Below, in pieces: positions 1 to 5,253 of a DNA stretch of 5,666 nucleotides (positions are counted from its first letter, which is position 1; each line of letters opens with the position of its first letter). The DNA is from an uncultured Fibrobacterota bacterium. Its GTDB lineage: Bacteria; Fibrobacterota; Chitinivibrionia; Chitinivibrionales; Chitinispirillaceae. The DNA lies in the NCBI GenBank assembly GCA_903888815.1, contig CAISVC010000133.1, positions 1 through 5,666 of the forward strand, in the 5' to 3' direction. Under the pieces are notes generated by a model that was not told where the DNA came from, made no database searches, and worked only from the letters and a program-made list of their open reading frames with translations. Made by a program: the position numbers and the translations under genes.

Positions 1-1
1 C

Positions 2-1006
2 CCCGTTCTTTATCCGCCCTGGACTTTTTCTTTCCTTATGCCGATGTCCTGTGTTCCCTACACTACCGCTTACAGACTCTGGTTTTTAATTATCGGGTGC
101 TGTCTTGTCGCGTCAATCGTTCTGTTGACAAAAGCGTTTTCTCATTTTCCGGGCGGTTCGAGATATTTGTTCATCAAATTTCTTGCTCTCGCCCTTGCAT
201 TTAAAGGCACGTTGTCCGCCCTGAACGTAGGTCAGCCGGTATTTCTTGCGCTTGGCGGAATTGCCGCGAGTTTATATTTTTACAGGAAAAGAATGCCTTT
301 TGCCGAAGGCGTTGCACTTTTTATCGCTGTATTAAAAATCACCGTAGGAATTCCGATACTGCTCTTTTTCTTTTATAAGAAACGTTTCTTGTCACTTGCC
401 ATTTGCGTTATTGTGACCGCCATATTTTCTTTAGTTTCCCTTTATAAAAGTCCGGCTGTTTTCACAAGCTATATCGAAGCTCTGTCGAAATTCAGGGGTG
501 CTTTATTCGACATAAGCAATCCGCAGTATCAATTCTGTCGGGATATTACGTCAATAACCGAACTCGGGGCGATATTGATTTTTCCGATGAAACATATGTT
601 TATTGTAAATAGTATGTATGCTTTACTGTTTATAGTATCTGTATGTTATTTGATTTTTCTCTCGGTAAAGAAATTGGTCTCCGACTTGTATGTGTTGATA
701 TTTTTGAATTTAACGGTCGCCTGCATCATGTATTTCAAGTATTACGATGTTTTGTTTTTATTAATTTCCATGTTCGTTTATGCGTCGTTATGTTCAAAGG
801 GCGTCCGTACAGCCATTCTTTGTGCAAATGTCATTAACTTCATTCCGATAAACGGAATCGTGTATAGATTTCTACCTGATTCCCCCCTGTCGTTTTTATT
901 GTTTTCACAACCGGTATGTTTAGCCTTAAATTATGCACTGTTCGCTTCATTACCTTTTCTGTCCGTTAGCCAGAGACCGGATGGCCCCTGTTTTGAACCT
1001 GAATGA
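2..1006 (+). CDS. GT87/DUF2029-like polytopic membrane glycosyltransferase, 5' partial
   Basis: Seen: the frame is open to the left edge. The first Met (38) is probably internal, because the codons before it read Y-P-P followed by a hydrophobic stretch, the entry to the first visible helix in GT87 proteins. About 335 residues are present. Counting from Met38, strongly hydrophobic segments lie near residues 13-31, 63-82, 88-112, 116-136, 190-209, 213-232, 235-252 and 284-308. NVGQ (63-66), a Lys in a membrane segment (100) and KYYD (234-237) match the GQ, K and YYD positions I know from the family. Known: GT87 enzymes are inner-membrane, polyprenyl-phosphate-sugar-dependent transferases, for example mycobacterial mannosyltransferases. 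Inference: it adds a sugar to an envelope glycan; the substrate cannot be read. It is far more AT-rich than the minus-strand genes, with one sampled 60-base line at about 22% GC. Its last 76 bases overlap the convergent GT9 gene. Alternative: another multi-pass GT-C fold protein. Confidence 0.85.
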   Translation, partial: PVLYPPWTFSFLMPMSCVPYTTAYRLWFLIIGCCLVASIVLLTKAFSHFPGGSRYLFIKFLALALAFKGTLSALNVGQPVFLALGGIAASLYFYRKRMPFAEGVALFIAVLKITVGIPILLFFFYKKRFLSLAICVIVTAIFSLVSLYKSPAVFTSYIEALSKFRGALFDISNPQYQFCRDITSITELGAILIFPMKHMFIVNSMYALLFIVSVCYLIFLSVKKLVSDLYVLIFLNLTVACIMYFKYYDVLFLLISMFVYASLCSKGVRTAILCANVINFIPINGIVYRFLPDSPLSFLLFSQPVCLALNYALFASLPFLSVSQRPDGPCFEPE

Positions 1007-1950
1007 CGGAAATTTAATATCACATTGAAAACTTCTTCGACGGTTATCGCATTGAGGCATGAGCGGTCGCACTCAGGAGCGGCGGCCGGAGACTGGTGGC
1101 AGGGAGAGCATGGCTTGTTCTTGTAAATAATGCGGACATTTTCTCCCTGCGGTGCCCAGACCTGTGGGTCAGACGGTCCGAAAAGGGCGAGGGTCGGGCA
1201 GCCGACGCCGGCAGCCAGATGCGCTACCCCGCTGTCGTTGCCGATGAATGCATGGCAGCGGGAAAGCAGCGCGGCGCAAAGTGACAATGGCTGATTTGAA
1301 ACAATGAGGTCATTTGAAGGAACATTAAAAGCCTCATCCCCAGGACCGAGCATCCATAAAACGGGCATACCTTTTTTCCGGATAGAATCGGCAAGCGACA
1401 GATAGCGCTCAAACGGCCAGTTTTTTTTACTGCTTCCGCTGCCGGGATGCAGGGCGATGGGAAAGCAGTTTTCAGGCATGACTGAGAATGATTTCTGCAT
1501 TGATGCAGGTGAGGGAACAATGTGCGGTTGTTTTTCCTCCGGATCAAGCGATTCGGGATCAGCGAAAAGCGAAAGATGATAATCCGTTATGTGAAGCCTA
1601 TTATTGGTAGCGGGAAATGGCGGCTGCCAGTAAAGCGAAAGGATGCCGCACCGTTGAACGTTTTTAATAATAGGGGAGTCGGGATTGGTGAAGAGCAGTG
1701 CTGTTCTGTAGGGTGCCAAAAGTGCGATTGTCTCGGAAGAAAAAATATCTGAAAAAAGCGGAAGGAATCCGGAGCTGTTGACATCAAGATAGTCATCAAT
1801 CACACTCGTCTCTTTTGCAAATGCTCCGATAGGCGGCATTCCAAGCAGCACAATCTTTTCATTGCTATTTTGATTTTTCCAGTATAGAAGCGCCGGGATC
1901 GTGGTCATGAAATCGCCGAGCGCGCCGGTATGATAAACTAACGAAGCCAT
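931..1950 (-). CDS. Heptosyltransferase-family glycosyltransferase (GT9)
   Basis: Known role: GT9 enzymes are cytoplasmic GT-B transferases that add heptose or related sugars to the lipopolysaccharide core. Seen, in 339 residues from the chosen start: the N-terminal GALGD acceptor-side motif (9-13), a HPGSGSSKKNW nucleotide-sugar motif (168-178), GNDSG followed by His (237-244), and FGPSDP with a downstream Trp (257-265). Four Cys (281, 284, 294, 298) form the CxxC...C...C cluster common near the family's C-terminus. I chose ATG 1950 because GALGD then sits at the normal distance from the N-terminus. The frame stays open to 2061, but those 37 residues are Arg/Ser-rich, lie in the upstream YkgJ gene and match nothing in GT9. 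The start is 4 nt after the YkgJ stop with no clear Shine-Dalgarno sequence, which suggests translational coupling. The last 25 or so residues exceed the usual domain end and lie antisense to the GT87-like gene. The donor sugar (heptose, N-acetylglucosamine or other) is not determinable. Confidence 0.95.
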   Translation of the reverse strand: MASLVYHTGALGDFMTTIPALLYWKNQNSNEKIVLLGMPPIGAFAKETSVIDDYLDVNSSGFLPLFSDIFSSETIALLAPYRTALLFTNPDSPIIKNVQRCGILSLYWQPPFPATNNRLHITDYHLSLFADPESLDPEEKQPHIVPSPASMQKSFSVMPENCFPIALHPGSGSSKKNWPFERYLSLADSIRKKGMPVLWMLGPGDEAFNVPSNDLIVSNQPLSLCAALLSRCHAFIGNDSGVAHLAAGVGCPTLALFGPSDPQVWAPQGENVRIIYKNKPCSPCHQSPAAAPECDRSCLNAITVEEVFNVILNFRHSGSKQGPSGLWLTDRKGNEANSA

Positions 1951-1954
1951 AGCA

Positions 1955-2506
1955 CTAAACTGCGAACCACGAGCGGCCGGTTTTCCCGCTTGCCAGGTCG
2001 CTGAGCGCGATACGCTCCTTTGCCTTTTTGACGTCTCCGAGCAGCATGCAGAATGCGGCATTCAGTTTTGCCAAGCCGGTCGTGACAGCGTCGATGTCAA
2101 GCATATCAGCGTCATCAATAGCGGCGTGATCAACGGTGGCAAAGTTGAACGGACAGCTGAGGGCGACTCTGTCGGAGAATTCTCTGCTTTTCAGGAGCAG
2201 CCCGTGGGTACGGCAGATGAGCGGCCGCACCGGATAAATCCGGCACCGGTTATCAGCTAAAAAAGGGCATGCGCCGCCCAGCGGGGAAGGAATGAGCGTG
2301 CGGCCGGAGAGGTTATTCTGCGTGCAGCAGTAATCGGCGATGACAAATGCTTCGAGTACGTTGACTGATTGCAGTTCACAGCAGGTACTGCATCCGGCCG
2401 CGCAGACAAACTCTTCCGGGAATTTGTCGAAAATCCGCTTCCAGAAGTCGTCGCAATAGTCACGGAGCTTGCTGTGGCTATCGATAATCTCTTGAAGTTT
2501 TGACAT
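1955..2506 (-). CDS. YkgJ-family cysteine cluster protein (putative Zn/Fe-binding)
   Basis: Seen: 183 residues with the YkgJ (UPF0153) cysteine pattern: CxxxCxxCC (35-43), CPFL...C (80-88), YPVRPLICR (91-99) and a late Cys (118). That makes eight Cys, seven of them in the conserved pattern. The N-terminal 34 residues are helical and charged, and the C-terminal 60 are probably helical. There is no signal peptide or membrane segment, so it is likely cytoplasmic. Known: the family is annotated as a zinc- or iron-chelating domain; its biochemical role is poorly defined. Start: the frame extends to a TTG at 2548, but that codon lies inside the octamer repeat array, so I prefer ATG 2506. Neither start has a good Shine-Dalgarno sequence. 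It is followed after 4 nt by the GT9 gene, so the two are almost certainly co-transcribed. Inference: a metal-dependent helper or modification protein, possibly linked to glycan assembly, though the neighbourhood alone does not prove this. Confidence 0.93.
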   Translation of the reverse strand: MSKLQEIIDSHSKLRDYCDDFWKRIFDKFPEEFVCAAGCSTCCELQSVNVLEAFVIADYCCTQNNLSGRTLIPSPLGGACPFLADNRCRIYPVRPLICRTHGLLLKSREFSDRVALSCPFNFATVDHAAIDDADMLDIDAVTTGLAKLNAAFCMLLGDVKKAKERIALSDLASGKTGRSWFAV

Positions 2507-2533
2507 GTGAAGTGATGCATCAGAATAAATAGA

Positions 2534-2573
2534 GTGACAAAGCTGCAAAGGTGCAGAGTTACAGAGTCAGAAA
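2534..2573 (+). repeat. Degenerate 8-bp tandem array, left arm of inverted pair
   Basis: Five consecutive 8-bp units start with G and run GTGACAAA, GCTGCAAA, GGTGCAGA, GTTACAGA, GTCAGAAA, with an approximate consensus of GKKACARA. The array lies in the 140-bp gap between the 679-residue gene and the YkgJ gene. The same unit recurs in opposite orientation at 2602-2641. The array also contains the TTG codon (2548) that would otherwise extend the YkgJ frame. Confidence 0.7.
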
Positions 2574-2601
2574 AAAGCAAGGCAACCAGCATCTATCATA
2601 T

Positions 2602-2641
2602 TCTTCTACGTTGTCCCTCTGTCACTTTGTACCTTTGTAAC
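2602..2641 (-). repeat. Degenerate 8-bp tandem array, right arm of inverted pair
   Basis: Read on the minus strand from 2641, five units run GTTACAAA, GGTACAAA, GTGACAGA, GGGACAAC, GTAGAAGA, matching the consensus of the left array. The first unit starts 5 bp after the stop of the 679-residue gene. Pairing 2541-2566 with 2617-2642 gives 21 of 26 Watson-Crick matches, plus one G-U pair in the minus-strand RNA, around a 50-nt loop. The stem is AT-rich and lacks a following T-tract, so it does not look like a terminator. A TATGAT -10-like hexamer on the minus strand (2600-2595) lies next to the array, but no good -35 box accompanies it. Confidence 0.7.
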
Positions 2642-2646
2642 TTACT

Positions 2647-4686
2647 TCAATCGAGTCCGGCAGTCAGTTTGCCGTCCATGATCACCAGACCCTTGAAAAA
2701 TTCTCCGGCAGCACCAGCCGACTTGAACGGCCGCGGCCCTTTGCCGGTGCCGATATAAAACCCGACACGGTACACCACATCGCCGGTGCCGGCCTTGCGG
2801 GGTTCGACGCGGATTGCCAGCCGGTCGAGGCGGCAGTTTTTCCACAGGGCGGGCGCGTTGCGTTCCCCTGCCGGAAGATAATAGAGCCCTTTGGTGCGGC
2901 CCCAGAAAAGCTGGAACAGAAGATGCGTGCCGATGCTTGCCCAGAAAGAGGGGCACTGGACTTCACGGCTGCTTCGCTCGGCGGCGCGGAAGGTCTCGCG
3001 CAGTGACCCGCTGTAGAAATCGAGGGACCCGCCGGTCCAGTGGTCATTGACAATATAGAGCGGCGAGAGGTACTGCTCGAGAACGGCAAGCGGCGCGTCC
3101 GCGACGATCTCGTCGAGCACGACCATGCCCTCATCGCCCCAGGTGAGGGCGCGGACGTCACGGTGCAGGAGCTGGACATCCGCACCGTTATAGTACCGGA
3201 TGCGGCCAGCCGTGTCGAAGCCGTCGCGCACGAGCCGGTCGTTGTGAAACGCCACGTCCCATGACTGGATTTGGTCGCTGACCAGGGGCACGCCGAGAAG
3301 GCCGGCCTTGGCAGGGACAAGCAGTTCAGGCTGGGAGTGCACTGCGAATCCGACCACCGGATGGCCGCTGAGCGCTTTCCAGGCAACGCTGCGCGTGGTC
3401 CGGAAATTCCGGCGGTAGCACACCTCCACGTACGGATAAATATGGCGCGTATCAGCGGCATTTTCGGCCTGTGCCGCAGCCGGCTGATCGCCGTCATTCT
3501 TGGATAACGGCAGGCACGCGAGGAGTGCGAGTTCGAATCCCGCGTTGCTCTGGAACAGGAGATCCCACCCGTCGTGGTGCTGTTCAAGTCCGAACACCCA
3601 GGGGCCTTGGTTTTCCTGCGTCGTCAGAAGGCAGGAATCCATCCATGAAAGCAGGCGCGCGGTCAGCGTTTTGGCGCGCGCAACGTTGTTCATGAGCCCC
3701 CATGCAAAGGCAAACGGCCGCGGCATGAACAGCGGGAGATCGTGGCTGCCGGGCGCATAGATCATGCCGGTGGGGAGGCAGAAGCGCAGAAGCACGTCAA
3801 AGGTGCGTTGATGGCTTTTCCGGTGCAGGAATTCCGGCGGTGTTCGTTTCTGCAGGGCATAGGCGGCCGTTGCAAGGACAATCCATGCGCTGTAGGCAAG
3901 CACATCGGGATGGAAGAAACCGTGATTTTCAGCGGTCATATCAGGGAAAAGATTCTGCGTCGTAACGCTGCGGGAAAGCGAACTGCCCAGGTATGCGGTA
4001 TGGTCGGCGCGGTCATGAATGCTCGACGCGATATTCACCGACCAGAGTTGCAGCGCGCGCTCCCATTTTTTCAGATGCGGATGCGCGGGCATCAGATTGA
4101 TTGCCCACGCGAGCACCATCGCATCCTGAGCGTTTTCCTCCACCTTGGTATCGATTGCACAGCCGCTCGGCGGCACGATGCCGATGAAACGGTCGGCTTC
4201 GAAGGCGACCACCCCGCTTACCTTTTTCGTGAGTTCGTCGGGGAGCATCGACCGGCAGAGTACGCTGCACACACCGAGGAGCGTTGCCCACAGACTCGAA
4301 CGCCAGTTTTCGCCCCACCGTTTACGTTCCAGAAAAGTTTCGACGTCGCGGGTCCCGGTGAGGTGCGTTTCGCAGGCCCACCGGATTCCTTTTTGTATTT
4401 TTATTTCGAGTTCCTCACGGGAGATGAGCGCGCCGATAAGTTCGTTTTGACTGAGGAAGGGAAAGCTCCCCAGGATACAGAGGATATTGACGTGCGGCCG
4501 AACCACATATTCGATGACCGGCGATGAGGACCCGACGGTGCGCATGTTGAAGCTCGCGGGATCGGGTGCGCCGAAGATGCCGGTTGTCTCGTCGACGTCA
4601 TGCCATGCTTTAAGGTAATAGGGTACACTGCGGGAAAGAAGGTGCAGAATTTTTGAGGCTTCTATCGTTTCAGTGAAATCAAGCAT
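2647..4686 (-). CDS. Large putative heparinase/polysaccharide-lyase-like protein (alpha toroid plus beta-sandwich)
   Basis: Seen: 679 residues with no signal peptide and no convincing membrane segment. Residues 1 to about 400 are Trp-rich and helical, including WGENWRSSLWA (124-134), ENAQDAM (184-190), TAENHGFFHPDV (251-262) and a Trp-rich run (347-375). A low-complexity Ala/Gln/Asn linker (about 397-413) follows. Residues 415-679 are mostly beta-strand with repeated aromatic positions. Known: an (alpha/alpha)-toroid followed by a beta-sandwich is the layout of heparinase II/III and several polysaccharide lyase families, where Asn and His residues take part in catalysis. Inference: this is a member or relative of that superfamily, with N254-H255 as the best candidate active-site pair; I could not identify a named family. 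Start: ATG 4686 is the first Met after an in-frame TGA, with only a weak ribosome binding site. It follows the 75-residue gene after a 41-bp gap containing a hairpin. Lack of an export signal is odd for a polysaccharide lyase. It may be non-catalytic or act on imported or cytoplasmic substrate. Confidence 0.9.
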   Translation of the reverse strand: MLDFTETIEASKILHLLSRSVPYYLKAWHDVDETTGIFGAPDPASFNMRTVGSSSPVIEYVVRPHVNILCILGSFPFLSQNELIGALISREELEIKIQKGIRWACETHLTGTRDVETFLERKRWGENWRSSLWATLLGVCSVLCRSMLPDELTKKVSGVVAFEADRFIGIVPPSGCAIDTKVEENAQDAMVLAWAINLMPAHPHLKKWERALQLWSVNIASSIHDRADHTAYLGSSLSRSVTTQNLFPDMTAENHGFFHPDVLAYSAWIVLATAAYALQKRTPPEFLHRKSHQRTFDVLLRFCLPTGMIYAPGSHDLPLFMPRPFAFAWGLMNNVARAKTLTARLLSWMDSCLLTTQENQGPWVFGLEQHHDGWDLLFQSNAGFELALLACLPLSKNDGDQPAAAQAENAADTRHIYPYVEVCYRRNFRTTRSVAWKALSGHPVVGFAVHSQPELLVPAKAGLLGVPLVSDQIQSWDVAFHNDRLVRDGFDTAGRIRYYNGADVQLLHRDVRALTWGDEGMVVLDEIVADAPLAVLEQYLSPLYIVNDHWTGGSLDFYSGSLRETFRAAERSSREVQCPSFWASIGTHLLFQLFWGRTKGLYYLPAGERNAPALWKNCRLDRLAIRVEPRKAGTGDVVYRVGFYIGTGKGPRPFKSAGAAGEFFKGLVIMDGKLTAGLD

Positions 4687-4713
4687 TGTCTGTACTCATA
4701 AGTCAAGTATGCC

Positions 4714-4740
4714 GCCGGTTCCGGAGCTCAGGGAACCGGC
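4714..4740. repeat. Perfect 9-bp-stem hairpin between the 75-aa and 679-aa genes
   Basis: GCCGGTTCC (4714-4722) and GGAACCGGC (4732-4740) are exact inverted repeats around a 9-nt loop. The minus-strand stop codon of the 75-residue gene (4728-4730) lies in the loop, and one arm codes for its last residues. No T-tract follows on either strand, so it is not a standard intrinsic terminator. On the minus-strand mRNA it could weaken read-through, set the expression ratio of the two genes or stabilise a processed 3' end. The function is inference; the symmetry is directly visible. Confidence 0.7.
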
Positions 4741-4955
4741 CGTTCCATGGGGTAGATAGTGATTGAATCCTTTTCGGCGGTGTCTTTGCATTTTTTCGCA
4801 AATTCCCTTGCCGTATTCGAGTCATACAGCACGACGAACGCATCGCCGAAGAACCGCGGAACCCGGTCGCCCCTGAGCCACGCACTATGCCGGTTTACAA
4901 GGTCGCGAAGAAACGCCGTCTGTTCGCCGGAATACCCGATTCCGATATAGGCCAT
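4728..4955 (-). CDS. Small protein of unknown function (75 aa)
   Basis: I do not recognise the family. Seen: 75 residues whose predicted order is beta (MAYIGIGY), helix (11-27), beta (FFGDAFVVLY), helix (47-62), beta (SITIYPM), a compact beta-alpha-beta-alpha-beta layout. There is one Cys, no signal peptide and no membrane segment. ATG 4955 is preceded by AGAGG about 10 nt upstream, the clearest ribosome binding site in the minus-strand run, which supports a real gene despite its size. It is the first gene of the run, directly downstream of the 22-bp dyad, and its stop lies inside the 9-bp-stem hairpin before the 679-residue gene (41-bp gap). Inference: co-expressed with the 679-residue protein and perhaps a small partner or regulator of it. 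The main doubt is length, since a chance frame of this size is possible in GC-rich DNA, but the ribosome binding site and plausible fold argue against that. Confidence 0.75.
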   Translation of the reverse strand: MAYIGIGYSGEQTAFLRDLVNRHSAWLRGDRVPRFFGDAFVVLYDSNTAREFAKKCKDTAEKDSITIYPMERPVP

Positions 4956-4970
4956 AAAAATGCCGCCTCT

Positions 4971-4992
4971 CTGTGAACCACGTGCTTCACAG
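4971..4992. promoter_or_regulatory. 22-bp near-perfect dyad, candidate operator or leader hairpin
   Basis: The left arm CTGTGAA (4971-4977) and right arm TTCACAG (4986-4992) are exact reverse complements around a central CACGTG (4979-4984). Only the pair at 4978/4985 (C and C) breaks the symmetry, so 10 of 11 base pairs match. It ends directly next to the ribosome binding site region of the 75-residue gene (start 4955). On its other side is an AT-rich 12-bp palindrome (4997-5008) that could hold a -10 box for minus-strand transcription. The TGTGA and TCACA half-sites recall CRP, but they are 10 bp apart rather than 6, so a CRP site is not claimed. It could bind a dimeric repressor or fold as a 7-bp stem with an 8-nt loop in the mRNA leader. 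Confidence 0.65.
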
Positions 4993-5072
4993 TACTTAAA
5001 TTAATTTATCCTGCATGGTGTTCGAAAGTTGACGTGTCCGCAAGGCCGTTGCAAAGGGCGAAAAGGCTTTAT

Positions 5073-5100
5073 TTGTACGTGGGAAATCGCTGGATATATT
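5073..5100 (+). promoter_or_regulatory. Candidate sigma70-type promoter for tRNA-Ala
   Basis: TTGTAC (5073-5078) and TATATT (5095-5100) are separated by 16 bp and point toward the tRNA. Transcription would begin near 5107, leaving a short leader before 5118. The -10 box is good, but the -35 box matches the consensus only in its first three bases. Another -35-like TTGACG at 5029 has no suitable -10 partner. Confidence 0.35.
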
Positions 5101-5117
5101 TTAGAAAACCTTATGAT

Positions 5118-5193
5118 GGGGCTGTAGCTCAGCTGGGAGAGCGCGACGTTCGCAATGTCGAGGCCAGGGGTTCAATCCCCCTCAGCTCCACCA
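5118..5193 (+). tRNA. tRNA-Ala(CGC)
   Basis: A full cloverleaf can be drawn by hand. The acceptor stem GGGGCTG pairs with CAGCTCC and contains the G3-U70 wobble that marks alanine tRNAs. The D arm is GCTC/GAGC. The anticodon stem CGACG/TGTCG encloses the loop TTCGCAA with anticodon CGC (5151-5153), which reads GCG. The T arm AGGGG/CCCCT encloses TTCAATC. Discriminator A (5190) is followed by a genomically encoded CCA (5191-5193). The gene is single, not in a cluster, and divergent to the minus-strand run. A second copy of its 3' end, which would suggest an integration site, is not visible in the window. Confidence 0.99.
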
Positions 5194-5231
5194 GTACCTC
5201 TCTAAAACATCCGTTGTCAATCAGGTCGCAC

Positions 5232-5249
5232 GCTGCAACACGTTGCAGC
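5232..5249 (+). terminator. Short hairpin after tRNA-Ala, weak candidate terminator
   Basis: GCTGCAA (5232-5238) pairs exactly with TTGCAGC (5243-5249) around the tetraloop CACG, and TTT follows on the plus strand. It lies 39 nt after the tRNA CCA end and 4 nt beyond the stop of the convergent minus-strand gene, the right place for a shared terminator. The T-tract is only three bases before an A, so termination efficiency is doubtful, and on the minus strand no T-tract follows. Confidence 0.4.
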
Positions 5250-5253
5250 TTTA

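Noticed and set aside
1951..2061. 37-residue N-terminal extension of the GT9 protein
   Set aside because: It lies within the 3' end of the YkgJ gene, is Ser/Arg-rich, and would place the GALGD motif far from the N-terminus where the family does not have it.
2507..2548. 14-residue extension of the YkgJ protein to a TTG start
   Set aside because: The TTG lies within the octamer repeat array and no ribosome binding site precedes it; ATG 2506 is the simpler start.
2682..3587. Minus-strand 301-residue frame inside the 679-residue gene
   Set aside because: It is Ser/Arg/Ala-rich and in a different frame of the same strand, with no domain resemblance; the 679-residue frame has coherent structural motifs over the same DNA.
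3742..4527. Plus-strand 261-residue open frame
   Set aside because: It is antisense to the 679-residue gene, with Arg/His-rich, non-domain-like composition typical of a GC-rich shadow frame, and no ribosome binding site seen.
4972..4991. CRP-type binding site TGTGA/TCACA
   Set aside because: The half-sites are separated by 10 bp instead of 6, so the geometry does not fit CRP.
5118..5193. tRNA-Ala as an integration (att) site for a mobile element
   Set aside because: I found no second copy of its 3' end and no integrase gene in the window.
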